From NCBI RefSeq assembly GCF_006864365.1, contig NZ_QHLJ01000004.1, positions 118,075 through 182,074 on the forward strand: a stretch of DNA of 64,000 nt. The letters are read 5' to 3'. Each line of letters begins with the position of its first letter. Positions within the stretch are counted from its first letter, which is position 1. This stretch comes from Campylobacter sp. MIT 99-7217 (GTDB lineage: Bacteria > Campylobacterota > Campylobacteria > Campylobacterales > Campylobacteraceae). A model generated the notes under the pieces. The model did not search any database. It saw nothing but the letters and a program-made list of their open reading frames with translations, and had not been told where the DNA came from. The position numbers were made by a program, and so were the translations under genes. Positions 51,516-60,407 of this stretch are shown piece by piece.

Positions 51516-52985
51516 TTACGCTGCCATAGGCGAAGCACTTGTTGGTTCTTTTTCAAGCGCTCTTCCTGAGAATATTGATTTATAAACATTGTAAGTAAAC
51601 ATGAAAAATCCTACAAGATATAAAAGCCCACCAACTGCTCTAATCCAATAATAAGGAATAATAGCATCCACAGTATCAATGAAAGTATAAAGCAAGTTAC
51701 CATAATCATCAGTAGCTCTCCACATCATACCCTGAGTAATACCAGCTATCCACATTGAAGCAAAATAAAGCACTATACCTGTAGTTTGTATCCAAAACTG
51801 AGCTTCCATTAAAGATTTGCTGTAAAGTTCTTTTTTAAACATTCTAGGAGTCATATGATAAAGTGCTGCCATAGTCATAAAGCCAACCCAGCCAAGTGTT
51901 CCATCATGAACATGCCCCGGAATCCAATCTGTAAAATGAGCAAGAGCATTTACTGATTTGATAGAAAGAATTGGTCCTTCAAGAGTTGAGAACATATAAA
52001 AAGTTGAAGCTAAGATCATAAATTTAATCAACGGACTTTCTCTAAGTTGTTCCCATTCGCCTTTCATTGTAAGCAAAATGTTGATTGCTGAACCCCAAGA
52101 AGGTAAGATCAAGACAATAGAAAAAATCGAACCCATAGTTTGCATCCAATCAGGAACAGTAGAATAAATCAAATGGTGTCCGCCAGCCCACAAATAAACG
52201 AACATTAAGCCCCAAAATGCAAATAATGAAAGCTTATAAGAAAAGATCGGCTGTCCGCTTTCTTTTGGTAGGAAATAATAAATTTGAGCGATAATTCCCA
52301 CGGTGAAAACAAAGGCAACAGCGTTGTGTCCATACCACCACTGAACGAGGGCATCATTTGTTCCAGCATACATAGAAATACTATGCCACCAATTTCCCAT
52401 TCCACCACTTACAAAATAAGTAGGAACTTCCATATTGTTGAAAAGATAAAGCATAGCAATACCAAGAAAAGTAGCGATATAATACCATATAGAAATATAA
52501 AGCGTCTTCTCACGGCGAATACCAATAAGCCCAAAAATACTCACACCCCAAAGTACCCAAACAAGAACAACCACAATATCAAGTGGCCACTCAAGCTCTG
52601 CATATTCTTTTGAGGTTGAAATTCCTGCAAAAAGCGTAATCACAGCAACAACCATTAAAATCATATAAAGCCAAAAATGAAGCTTACCGATAAACATTAA
52701 AAATGGCGATTCTGCCATGCTTACCTTAAGAACGCGTTGTCCTATATAATACCAAGTTGCCCAAATTCCAGAGAGCATAAAACCAAAAATCACGCCTGAA
52801 GTGTGAAGTGGTCTAAGTCTTGAAAAAGTAGCATACTCACCCGCTAAATAATTTAAGTCCGGATACGCAAGTTGAAAGGCAATGAGCGTGCCTATAGCCA
52901 TGCCCACTATACCAAACAAAATTGTAGAAAACATAAAATATTTAGCAACCGTATAATCGTAATTGATTGAATTACATGGGTGCAT
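51516..52985 (-). CDS. ccoN: cbb3 oxidase catalytic subunit I
   Basis: 489 residues, twelve helices; reduces O2 at the heme b3/CuB site with high affinity, suited to microaerobic growth. Heme and copper ligands are in RPLHTSGVIFGF, WWYGHNAVAFVF, GGHHLIYS and HFTDWIPGHVHDG. The C-terminus ends EKEPTSASPMAA. It opens a long gene run to addA. The AAGGAG ribosome site and a -10 lie upstream. Confidence 0.98.
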   Translation of the reverse strand: MHPCNSINYDYTVAKYFMFSTILFGIVGMAIGTLIAFQLAYPDLNYLAGEYATFSRLRPLHTSGVIFGFMLSGIWATWYYIGQRVLKVSMAESPFLMFIGKLHFWLYMILMVVAVITLFAGISTSKEYAELEWPLDIVVVLVWVLWGVSIFGLIGIRREKTLYISIWYYIATFLGIAMLYLFNNMEVPTYFVSGGMGNWWHSISMYAGTNDALVQWWYGHNAVAFVFTVGIIAQIYYFLPKESGQPIFSYKLSLFAFWGLMFVYLWAGGHHLIYSTVPDWMQTMGSIFSIVLILPSWGSAINILLTMKGEWEQLRESPLIKFMILASTFYMFSTLEGPILSIKSVNALAHFTDWIPGHVHDGTLGWVGFMTMAALYHMTPRMFKKELYSKSLMEAQFWIQTTGIVLYFASMWIAGITQGMMWRATDDYGNLLYTFIDTVDAIIPYYWIRAVGGLLYLVGFFMFTYNVYKSIFSGRALEKEPTSASPMAA

Positions 52986-53020
52986 AAGTTCTCCTTAAAA
53001 ATTTTTTAGTTTAGTGCAGT

Positions 53021-53026
53021 ATTATA
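53021..53026 (-). promoter_or_regulatory. -10 box of the ccoNOQP gene run
   Basis: TATAAT on the minus strand, 36 bp before the ccoN start. The remaining 120 bp up to the SafE-like gene are AT-rich with no other clear feature. Confidence 0.55.
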
Positions 53027-53145
53027 AAATAAAAAAAATATATTTTTTCTTAAATTTACAAAATAAAAGCTTTGCATTCAGCGATAATTTACTTTTTTAT
53101 GCTTTAAGGATAAAACTTATCTAAAATATTTTTGGCTTTAATTAT

Positions 53146-53805
53146 TCAATTTGTGAGCAAAAAACCCTTAAAACTAAGATATAAACCATAAAAGATGATG
53201 ATAAGATCAGCCAAAAATGTATAAATTTTTTGCAAGTTTTGATGAAGAAAGGTAAAAAATTTACTCAAAAACAAAAGGGCTGGTAGGGTTGAAAGTCCAA
53301 AAACAAGCATGATCAAAGCCGCTTCAAATGCATTTGTTCTACTCATCGCAAAGGCTAAGAAAAAATACACTAGCCCACAAGGCATAAAAGCATTAGCAAA
53401 GCCCAAAATACAAGCTGATTTAAGACCCTTAAGCGTAAATTTAGATAAAATCTTTCTTTGAATTTGAGAAAAAAAAGAAAGCTCTTCGATAAATTTTAAA
53501 AGCTTTCCTCTAAAAATAAGCGCAAAACCTAAAATAATCATAAAAATGCCAAGCATAAAAAACAAAATTCCCTGAGCAAATGAAGAAAATTTAAAACCAA
53601 GACTAAAAAGGCTAAATAAAACTCCCAAAAGAACATAGCCAAATATCCTAAAAATATGATATACAAGGCTCAGTAAAAAAGGAAATTTAAAACTAGCATT
53701 AAGTTTTAAAAAGGCTAAATTTAAACCTCCGCACATTGCATAACAATGAGAAAAGCTGTTTAAAAAAGCTACACTAATGAGGGTTAAAAAGTCTATATGG
53801 CTCAC
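53146..53805 (-). CDS. Sulfite-exporter TauE/SafE-like (UreH-type) membrane protein
   Basis: 219 residues, six helices. The motif SHCYAMCGGLNLAF (about 20-33) and FANAFMPCGLVYFFLA (about 135-150) are the paired Cys sites of the UreH/CcdA-like group. Relatives next to cbb3 oxidases are suspected to carry copper or thiol equivalents for assembly. It overlaps carA by four bases, so it is expressed with carA although it lies just upstream of the oxidase promoter. Confidence 0.75.
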   Translation of the reverse strand: MSHIDFLTLISVAFLNSFSHCYAMCGGLNLAFLKLNASFKFPFLLSLVYHIFRIFGYVLLGVLFSLFSLGFKFSSFAQGILFFMLGIFMIILGFALIFRGKLLKFIEELSFFSQIQRKILSKFTLKGLKSACILGFANAFMPCGLVYFFLAFAMSRTNAFEAALIMLVFGLSTLPALLFLSKFFTFLHQNLQKIYTFLADLIIIFYGLYLSFKGFLLTN

Positions 53806-54920
53806 ATTAAATTCATAAATTCTTTAAAAATATACTTACTTTCATGCGGACCGCTTGAGCTTTCTGGGTGGTGTTGCACAGAAATTATAGGATAGTTTTT
53901 ATAGCGAACGCCCTCGACATTGTCGCCAAAAAGGTTGCGATGCGTTATGATCGCCACTTCGCAAAGCTCTTCAGGGACATTGTAGTTATGATTTTGTGCG
54001 GTGATTTCTACGATTTTATTTTCAAGATTGATCACTGGGTGATTTGCACCATGTTGTCCAAATTTCATCTTGTAAGTTTCATAGCCAAAAGCATTGCTTA
54101 AAAGCTGGTGTCCTAGACAAATTCCAAGTATAGGAATTTTTGCTTCGGCTAGTTTTTTAATCTGCATAATTTCATTTTTTAAAATTTTAGGCTCGCCCGG
54201 TCCATTTGAAAGAAAAACGCCGTGAATTTTACCCTCTTTAAAAAGCTTTATCAGCTCCTCTGCCTTGATATCAAAGGGAAAAACCTCTACCTCAAAGCCC
54301 ACTTCAACAAGCTCGTTGAGTATATTTTTTTTCACTCCATAATCAATCACCGCAAGCTTTTTCACGCCCTTTTTAGCCTCATTATAGCCTTGCTTTGCAT
54401 TGTTCCAAACGCCTTGTTTGTGAGTATATGGCTTTTTTGTTGAAACCTCGGCAACAAAGTTGTAATTATCCATTTTAGGAGCTTTGCTTAGAGCTTCTTT
54501 TAATTCTTCTTTGCTAGAAAGCTCAGTGGAAACGATAGCTCTTAAATTCCCCTCATTTCTTATGAGCTTGACCAAAAAACGCGTATTGACATCGCAAATT
54601 CCTATTTTACCATGCTTTTTAAGATACTCATCAAGTGAGTTTTTTGCCCTGAAATTTGAAAAATTATGATTTAAATTTCTTATGATGATCCCGCTTGCAA
54701 AAACCTCGTTGCTTTCATTATCATCATCGTTTGTCCCTACTATGCCAATTTCTGGCATGGAAAATACGATAAACTGACCCGCATAGCTTGGATCAGAGAT
54801 GATTTCTTGATAGCCGGTAAGTGAGGTATTAAAAACAAGTTCGCCTGTGAAAGTTCCGCTTTTCCCAAAGGCTGTAGCGGTAAAAAAAATGTCATTTTCA
54901 ATATAAACATAAGCTTTCAT
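53802..54920 (-). CDS. carA: Carbamoyl-phosphate synthase small subunit
   Basis: 372 residues; class I glutamine amidotransferase feeding ammonia to CarB for arginine and pyrimidine synthesis. The N-terminal domain has GELVFNTSLTGYQEIISDPSYAGQ. The glutaminase has the nucleophile Cys in ILGICLGHQLLS, GANHPV and the His-Glu pair in SVQHHPESSSGPHE. carB is not in the window. Four-base overlaps join it to the DUF507 gene and the SafE-like gene. Confidence 0.97.
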   Translation of the reverse strand: MKAYVYIENDIFFTATAFGKSGTFTGELVFNTSLTGYQEIISDPSYAGQFIVFSMPEIGIVGTNDDDNESNEVFASGIIIRNLNHNFSNFRAKNSLDEYLKKHGKIGICDVNTRFLVKLIRNEGNLRAIVSTELSSKEELKEALSKAPKMDNYNFVAEVSTKKPYTHKQGVWNNAKQGYNEAKKGVKKLAVIDYGVKKNILNELVEVGFEVEVFPFDIKAEELIKLFKEGKIHGVFLSNGPGEPKILKNEIMQIKKLAEAKIPILGICLGHQLLSNAFGYETYKMKFGQHGANHPVINLENKIVEITAQNHNYNVPEELCEVAIITHRNLFGDNVEGVRYKNYPIISVQHHPESSSGPHESKYIFKEFMNLM

Positions 54921-55468
54921 AAAATCCCTTTTTTCTTAAGCTCTTCTTGGTAAAGCTTTTCAAACACAAGTTCGTATTCGCTAGATCCGGGAACTAATTT
55001 TCTTTTATAATTAGAAATTTTTGAACTCACTATATCTTCTAACTCTTCATAACTTTTAAGATAGGCTTCTATGGATTGAAAGATCAAATTTCTTACTCTA
55101 TTTTCAGACACATCAAAATTGATAAAATCATTGTCTATAAGCTCGTTTAGAATTTGATGAGATATGTTGTTGTGCCTATCTTCGGTGTTTAAAATCACGC
55201 CAAATTCAGGAGCAAGCTTTTTTTTGACAAGCCAAAACATATTTTTTCTATCCACTTGCATAAAACTGATCTCATCTTCTTGCTCTTCTAAAAGCTCCTT
55301 TGCACGCTCATCAAGTCTTTTTTCATTTGCAAGATCTGATTCTAAGATCTCTTTAACGCTTTTATTTAATTTTTCTAAATCATCTTTAATTTGAATAAAA
55401 CTTGAATTTGCCAAATCTAAAATAATTTTATTAGTGATATAAGGAACATGTTCTAATCTAATACGCAT
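54917..55468 (-). CDS. DUF507 family protein
   Basis: 183 residues, largely helical. The start MRIRLEHVPYITNKIILDLANS and the central FMQVDRKNMFWLVKKKLAPEFGVIL match DUF507 of Campylobacterota and Aquificota, where it commonly precedes carA. No catalytic motif is seen; function unknown. It overlaps carA by four bases. Confidence 0.82.
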   Translation of the reverse strand: MRIRLEHVPYITNKIILDLANSSFIQIKDDLEKLNKSVKEILESDLANEKRLDERAKELLEEQEDEISFMQVDRKNMFWLVKKKLAPEFGVILNTEDRHNNISHQILNELIDNDFINFDVSENRVRNLIFQSIEAYLKSYEELEDIVSSKISNYKRKLVPGSSEYELVFEKLYQEELKKKGIL

Positions 55469-55509
55469 ATGAGCCTTTCAAAAAATAATTAATGACAAAA
55501 TCATAACTT

Positions 55510-55529
55510 AAAAAAGGTTAAAAAAGGTT
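55510..55529. repeat. Short tandem repeat AAAAAAGGTT x2
   Basis: Two exact copies of a 10-bp unit, then a partial third (A7), lie in the 230-bp divergent region between the DUF507 gene and the cytochrome c peroxidase. The 10-bp period would place GGTT on one DNA face. Possible regulator site or UP-like element. Confidence 0.45.
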
Positions 55530-55595
55530 AAAAAAACATACAAATATCTCCGTATTTTTTAAGACATATTTTATATGCTTAATTATAATTTATCT

Positions 55596-55618
55596 TAGTT
55601 GATAATTTATATTAACTA
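55596..55618. promoter_or_regulatory. 23-bp inverted repeat upstream of the cytochrome c peroxidase gene
   Basis: TAGTTGATA (55596-55604) and TATTAACTA (55610-55618) flank ATTTA; eight of nine positions pair. It lies about 80 bp upstream of the start. Size and symmetry fit a dimeric repressor such as a Fur/PerR-family or oxygen-linked regulator, but the protein is not identifiable from sequence alone. Confidence 0.45.
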
Positions 55619-55698
55619 ATAATTTATTTAAAGAAAATTTAAGTAAAAAGGGGGTATTATTTAAATTCTATTAAACTTTTATTTATAAAGGAGTTCAT

Positions 55699-56730
55699 AT
55701 GAAGAAAAAAACTTTGCTAACCCTTTCTTCATTGCTAGTTGCTTCAAGCTTAAATTTGCAAGCCAATTTAATCGATGATGCCAAAAGTTCAGGCTTAGTT
55801 CCTCTTCCAAAAGATCAAGCAGGAGTAGACGCTATCTTAAAAGAAAATAAGGTAAAAGCAAGTGCGTTTAGTGTCGAAAAAGCTGAGCTTGGAAAAAAAC
55901 TTTATTTTGAGCCTCGTCTTTCAAAAAGTGGTATTATAAGCTGTAATACCTGTCATAACCTAGGACTTGGTGGTACTGATGGTGTCGCTGCTGCTGTGGG
56001 ACATAAATGGACCGAAAATCCCCATCATCTAAATTCTCCAACAGTTTATAACTCAGTTTTAAACACAACCCAGTTTTGGGACGGACGTGCAGGCACTCTA
56101 GCTGATCAAGCAAAGGGACCTATAGAAGCAGAACCTGAAATGGCAACTCCTGCAAAGCTAGCCGTTGCAAAAATTTCCTCCTTACCTGAGTATGTGGCCG
56201 AATTTAAAAAAATATATGGCAAAAAGGGTGTAACTTTTGATAATATTGCTGATGCGATTGCAAATTTTGAAAGAACGCTCATCACTCCTTCAAGATTTGA
56301 TGACTTTTTAAATGGCGATGAAAAAGCTTTAAATAAAGAAGAACAAGCAGGACTTAGACTCTTTATCGATAAAGGCTGTACCGCCTGTCATAATGGAGTC
56401 AATTTAGGTGGCTCTATGCAAGCTTTTGAAGTAGCTGGCAAGTATAAATTTGCAAATATAGGGGACTTTAAAGGCGATGCTAATGGCATGGTAAAAACTC
56501 CAACTTTAAGAAATGTTGCAGAAACTGCTCCATATTTTCATAATGGTGCGATTTGGAGTTTAAAAGATGCGATCAAAGAAATGGGTAGCGTTCAGCTTGG
56601 TATCAGCATTAGCGAAAAAGAGGCAAAAAGTATAGAAAAATTCCTCCTTTCATTAACCGGGGAAAAACCAGCGATCACTTATCCACAACTGCCGATTTCA
56701 ACCGAAAAAACTCCAAAACCTGAGCTTTAA
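55699..56730 (+). CDS. Di-heme cytochrome c peroxidase, periplasmic
   Basis: 343 residues with a signal peptide cut near residue 22. Two heme c sites are CNTCH at 82-86 and CTACH at 227-231. The conserved region between includes QFWDGRAGTLADQAKGPIEAEPEM. It reduces H2O2 to water with electrons from soluble cytochrome c, protecting the microaerobic cell. AAAGGAG precedes the ATG. The C. jejuni counterpart is Cj0358 or its paralogue as I recall. Confidence 0.93.
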   Translation: MKKKTLLTLSSLLVASSLNLQANLIDDAKSSGLVPLPKDQAGVDAILKENKVKASAFSVEKAELGKKLYFEPRLSKSGIISCNTCHNLGLGGTDGVAAAVGHKWTENPHHLNSPTVYNSVLNTTQFWDGRAGTLADQAKGPIEAEPEMATPAKLAVAKISSLPEYVAEFKKIYGKKGVTFDNIADAIANFERTLITPSRFDDFLNGDEKALNKEEQAGLRLFIDKGCTACHNGVNLGGSMQAFEVAGKYKFANIGDFKGDANGMVKTPTLRNVAETAPYFHNGAIWSLKDAIKEMGSVQLGISISEKEAKSIEKFLLSLTGEKPAITYPQLPISTEKTPKPEL

Positions 56731-56736
56731 AAGCTT

Positions 56737-56758
56737 CTTAAGCCCCAAAGGGCTTAAG
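56737..56758 (+). terminator. Intrinsic terminator after the peroxidase gene
   Basis: A 9-bp stem CTTAAGCCC / GGGCTTAAG with a 4-base loop is followed by TTTTATTT, seven bases after the stop codon. It is a canonical factor-independent terminator, the clearest in the window. Confidence 0.85.
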
Positions 56759-56784
56759 TTTTATTTAACAAAAATAACAATACA

Positions 56785-56838
56785 ATGCGAGCTTTTAAAT
56801 TTATGATTTTACTAGGATTATTTTTATCTGTCTCTTAA
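56785..56838 (+). other. Tiny signal-peptide-like open frame before the outer-membrane gene
   Basis: An ATG at 56785 opens a 17-codon frame (MRAFKFMILLGLFLSVS) ending 9 bp before the GTG of the barrel gene, with no clear ribosome site. It could be a leader peptide, a relic of an earlier signal sequence, or chance. Confidence 0.2.
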
Positions 56839-56847
56839 GGATAAAAT

Positions 56848-57771
56848 GTGAAAAAATGTCTTTTCATAGTAAGTTTAAGCTTGTGTATTTTAAATGCTAA
56901 GGATTTGCAAGAAGGCTTTGGTGGTAAGGTCTTTGTGGGTGGAGGTATAAGACATATCAAAAGCAATATAACTCCATTTGCTGATAATCCTTACTTAAGT
57001 AGTTATGATGATAAACACTCCAAAATAGCTGCTGTGCCTATAGCTGGGCTTGAGCTTTTTTATAAAGAGCTTTTGGGTCATGATCAAATCTTTTTAAAAA
57101 ATTTTAATGGCAGGGATCTAAGTGGCTTAGCTGTAGGTTATGAAAAAAGATATATAGACTACAAAACAAGCATTGAATTAGTGAGTTCTTTAAGAGAAAA
57201 AGCCTATGCTAATCCCTATGATACAAGTATAAAACGCGAAGAAACTACGGCAAATAAATTTGGTTTCAAACTTTCTCAAGCTTATCATTTTAACGAGGCT
57301 TCTAATCTCTATATAAGCTATCTTTTTGCCAAAAATCATATAGAAAAAGAATCTGTTTCTTATAGAAATTTAAGGCGTAAGGGCTTATTTCATCAATTTG
57401 AATTTGGCTATAAGCATTCTTTTATCAATGCAAATATAAATTATGATTTTAATGATGCTAAGGGAAAAGCTGAAAGTTTTACAAGATATGGCTTAAGTCT
57501 TGGTATACACATCATGCCCATTCAAAACTATATTTTAAGTCCAAATTTTAGCTTCAATAAATATAACAACAAAGGAACAAATTTTATCTTCAATCAAAAA
57601 CAAGACGGAGATATCTTAAAATTTGGGCTTAGCTTAAGTAAGCTGAAATTTTTAGATCATGAAAAACTCTATGCTTTTGCAAGTTATAATATCCATAAAA
57701 AAGACAGCAATATAAACTTCTATGATGAGACTTTTCAGGTATTTTTACTTGGTTTAGGCTATGGTTTTTAA
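56848..57771 (+). CDS. Putative outer-membrane beta-barrel protein
   Basis: 307 residues from the GTG at 56848, preceded by AAGGAT. It has a signal peptide (to about 17, ending LNA), then alternating amphipathic strands rich in Phe, Tyr, Gly and Asn. The final residue is Phe (FQVFLLGLGYGF), the BAM signal of outer-membrane barrels. The GFGGKVFVGGGIRHIKSNI opening recalls DUF2860-like proteins. About ten to twelve strands could fit. The function could be a small porin or uptake channel. Confidence 0.65.
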   Translation: MKKCLFIVSLSLCILNAKDLQEGFGGKVFVGGGIRHIKSNITPFADNPYLSSYDDKHSKIAAVPIAGLELFYKELLGHDQIFLKNFNGRDLSGLAVGYEKRYIDYKTSIELVSSLREKAYANPYDTSIKREETTANKFGFKLSQAYHFNEASNLYISYLFAKNHIEKESVSYRNLRRKGLFHQFEFGYKHSFINANINYDFNDAKGKAESFTRYGLSLGIHIMPIQNYILSPNFSFNKYNNKGTNFIFNQKQDGDILKFGLSLSKLKFLDHEKLYAFASYNIHKKDSNINFYDETFQVFLLGLGYGF

Positions 57772-57856
57772 CATGCCCTCACAAGCAAAGATAAAGGCTT
57801 TTAAACTATAATTGTAAATTTCACAGCTCAAACACAAGCCTTTTTGCCATACAAAG

Positions 57857-58921
57857 CTAGCTTTTAAGCCTCACCTCGTCCTCAACCTCAAGCAAAAAAC
57901 GCTCCACAAGCTCATCTTCTTTAAGCTTAGCCACAACCTCGCCATGCCTTATAACAAGACCTTGATTTTTACCAAAGGCTATGGCCACATCAGCTCCTTT
58001 TGCCTCGCCCAAGGCATTTACCACACAACCCATAACGCTGATATTTAAGGGTGCTTTTATATGCTTTGTCTTTTCCTCAACTATCTTTATAGCCTTTACA
58101 AGATCACTTTGTATCCGGCCACAAGTTGGGCATGATATTATGTTAATGCCGCTTTTTTGTACCCCGCTATCTTGCAAAATAGCCTTTGCGACGCGAATTT
58201 CTTCTTCAAGCTCTCCTGTCATAGATACTCTCATCGTATCACCTATGCCCTTTAAAAGCAGATTTCCAAGGGCTATCGAGCTTTTTACTGTGCTGTGAAA
58301 TTTAGTCCCAGCTTCTGTAACTCCTAAATGAAAGGGATAATCACAAAGAGGACGCAGCCTCTCATAAGCTTCGATAGTTTTTTGTGCATCAGAAGTTTTC
58401 ATCGAAATTTTAATATCAAAAAAATCATTATCCTCTAAAAGCTTGATATTATACATAGCACTTTCAAGCATGGCATCAATGCCATATCCGTATTTGTCCG
58501 CAAACTCCTTTTCAATAGAGCCATGATTTACCCCTATTCTTATAGGAATGCCTCTTTGTTTGCAAGCCTTTACTACCTCTTTAACATTTTCTTTTCCGCC
58601 TATGTTTCCGGGATTTATTCTGACTCCATCTATAAATTCAGCACAAAAAAGAGCTAGCTTGTGATTAAAATGAATATCGACTATCAAAGGCAGGGGGCTT
58701 TTTGCCTTTATCTCTTTTAAAGCCCTTGCATCAGCCATATCTAAGCATGCCAAACGCACTATATCAGCTCCTGCAAAATAAAGGCGGTTGATCTGCTCTA
58801 AACAGCCTTCAATGTCTCTTGTTTTGGTAAAAAGCATGGACTGTACTGAAATTGGTGCGTCTCCTCCAATCAATACACTTCCAACCTTAATCTGCCTTGT
58901 TTTATATCTTTTGTATTCCAT
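57857..58921 (-). CDS. ispG: 4-hydroxy-3-methylbut-2-enyl-diphosphate synthase
   Basis: 354 residues; Fe-S enzyme of the methylerythritol isoprenoid route. A TIM-barrel N-terminus ([41 protein letters not shown]) is followed by the 4Fe-4S ligands in ISCPTCGR and [12 protein letters not shown]. The gene looks intact. A decayed second copy of parts of it occurs at 62402-62613 on the same strand. Confidence 0.96.
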   Translation of the reverse strand: MEYKRYKTRQIKVGSVLIGGDAPISVQSMLFTKTRDIEGCLEQINRLYFAGADIVRLACLDMADARALKEIKAKSPLPLIVDIHFNHKLALFCAEFIDGVRINPGNIGGKENVKEVVKACKQRGIPIRIGVNHGSIEKEFADKYGYGIDAMLESAMYNIKLLEDNDFFDIKISMKTSDAQKTIEAYERLRPLCDYPFHLGVTEAGTKFHSTVKSSIALGNLLLKGIGDTMRVSMTGELEEEIRVAKAILQDSGVQKSGINIISCPTCGRIQSDLVKAIKIVEEKTKHIKAPLNISVMGCVVNALGEAKGADVAIAFGKNQGLVIRHGEVVAKLKEDELVERFLLEVEDEVRLKS

Positions 58922-59083
58922 AAATAAGCCTAAAAAATTTTTCTAAGATTTTAACTTTTTTTAGTTTAAATAAGGTTTATTTTAGAAATTTCAAAGATAG
59001 AAAATTTATACTATTTTTATTTGTTATATCATTCTTTATCATAAGCCTTATTTTTAAAAATTTAAAAAATATTCCAAAAATTT

Positions 59084-59111
59084 TAAAAATCAGTTCGTTT
59101 TACGATATAAT
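59084..59111 (+). promoter_or_regulatory. Sigma-28-like promoter overlapping a sigma-70 -10 before the oxidative cassette
   Basis: TAAA (59084-59087), exactly 15 bp, then CGATAT (59103-59108) matches the FliA pattern TAAA-N15-CGATAT. The same bases contain TATAAT (59106-59111). The leader to the ATG at 59145 has GGTAAAGGACA as ribosome region. Either factor could use it. The rest of the 223-bp divergent gap also serves ispG. Confidence 0.4.
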
Positions 59112-59144
59112 TTTACCCATAAACCTTTAGGTAAAGGACACAAA

Positions 59145-60314
59145 ATGCACCAACATTCTATCATCATGGGAAATATTCCGCTAGGTAAATTTTTCTTTTT
59201 GCGTTTGGAAAATGCTTTTTTGCTCGCTGAAAAAGGCGATATTTTCGAGCTTTTAAGTGATTATGACAATCTTGAAAACGATCTTTTATCTTGGTGCAAT
59301 TTTAAAGGCGAAAAATTCCTTGAAAAAACAAAAATTAACAATTCCTTTGCCTACAAAATGCTTAAAAACTCAAGCACTAAATTCCATGCCTTTGATCCAA
59401 AGCTTTCTATCGCTCCGCTTGAAAATGGTCTTAGTGCAAGAGGAGCAAAGCTTGAAAATGCAAGCCCTCATTATCATTTCAACCTAAGCGTTAAAGATGA
59501 AATTTGGAGTGATAATGTAAGCAAAATTTATCAAGAAAGCAAAAGCTCGCAGTGGAATGCAAGCACAGATATAGCTTGGCATGATATACCAAAATACAAC
59601 CCAAGCCTTGAATTTGCCATAGCTCAAATCATGACCTATCTTGTGGAAAATGAATTTTCAGCCCTTTATATCCCCTCTAAATTCTTGCCGACTATCTCGC
59701 CTTTTTATCATGAAGTGCCTTTACTTTTATCAAGTGTGATTGGCGATGAGGCAAGGCATATCGAGGTTTTTATTAAGCGTGCAAATGCTACAGGTCTTGG
59801 GCTTCAGTACTCAACCCTTACCACACAACAAAGCCTTTATACGCTTTATAAAGAACAAGACTATCTTAAATCAAGCTTTTTACTGCATATCATGGGCGAG
59901 GGAACTTTCATGGACTTGCTAAGCTTTTTAGAAAACTACGCCCAAGATGAGCCTACTAAAAATCTTTTAAGACTAGCTAGAAAAGATGAGGGCAGGCATG
60001 TAGCTTATGGAATGGGGCATGTAAAAAGTGCCATTTCAAATAATCCCAAACGCATAGAGCTTCTCAAAGACGCTGTTTTTAGACGCAAGCATTATTTAGA
60101 CGAATTAAGTGGCGAATCCTCGCTTTTGCTAGAGTCCTTAGCTCTTTTTGCAGGCGGTGGAGATAGTGCTTCAAATTTTAGCTTTGGCTTTGAAGCGGTG
60201 GAGGATTTGAAACAAAAAATGGAAAAAAACCGCACTAAAAGGTTGGTAGAATGTGGCATAGATGAGGATTTAGCTCATGATATGAGCAAGTCTCATACTC
60301 CAAATTTTATGTAA
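59145..60314 (+). CDS. Ferritin-like di-iron oxygenase/oxidase family protein of unknown substrate
   Basis: 389 residues, cytosolic. The ligands expected for a four-helix-bundle di-iron site are all present: Glu170 (VENE), E202xxH205 in GDEARH, Glu252 (MGEGT) and E282xxH285 in KDEGRHVAYGMGH. SSQWNASTDIAWHDIP (about 134-149) precedes the bundle. The length and the 200-residue N-terminal region rule out plain ferritin or rubrerythrin; the pattern suits N-oxygenase-like or hydroxylase-like di-iron enzymes that activate O2. It heads the three-gene cassette. Substrate unknown. Confidence 0.7.
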   Translation: MHQHSIIMGNIPLGKFFFLRLENAFLLAEKGDIFELLSDYDNLENDLLSWCNFKGEKFLEKTKINNSFAYKMLKNSSTKFHAFDPKLSIAPLENGLSARGAKLENASPHYHFNLSVKDEIWSDNVSKIYQESKSSQWNASTDIAWHDIPKYNPSLEFAIAQIMTYLVENEFSALYIPSKFLPTISPFYHEVPLLLSSVIGDEARHIEVFIKRANATGLGLQYSTLTTQQSLYTLYKEQDYLKSSFLLHIMGEGTFMDLLSFLENYAQDEPTKNLLRLARKDEGRHVAYGMGHVKSAISNNPKRIELLKDAVFRRKHYLDELSGESSLLLESLALFAGGGDSASNFSFGFEAVEDLKQKMEKNRTKRLVECGIDEDLAHDMSKSHTPNFM

Positions 60315-60330
60315 GCTTTTTCGTGTTTTT

Positions 60331-60364
60331 AAGCCCTAAAAAGACAAAAAAGCTTAGGCTTTTT
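60331..60364 (+). terminator. Attenuator-like hairpins between the first two cassette genes
   Basis: AAGCC(C)TAA at 60331-60339 pairs with TTAGGCTT at 60354-60361, followed by T3C, as a terminator. A competing 9-bp pair is AAGCTTTTT (60313-60321) with AAAAAGCTT (60347-60355). The arrangement could tune expression of the downstream pair. Confidence 0.35.
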
Positions 60365-60371
60365 CAAATTT

Positions 60372-60387
60372 AAATCAAGTTTGATTT
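60372..60387. promoter_or_regulatory. 16-bp inverted repeat before the flavoprotein gene
   Basis: AAATCAA-GT-TTGATTT is perfectly symmetric, 20 bp before the start at 60408 and just before AAAGGAG. Too tight for a hairpin, it could be a protein-binding site. Confidence 0.35.
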
Positions 60388-60407
60388 TACAAAAAAAGGA
60401 GAAAAAA

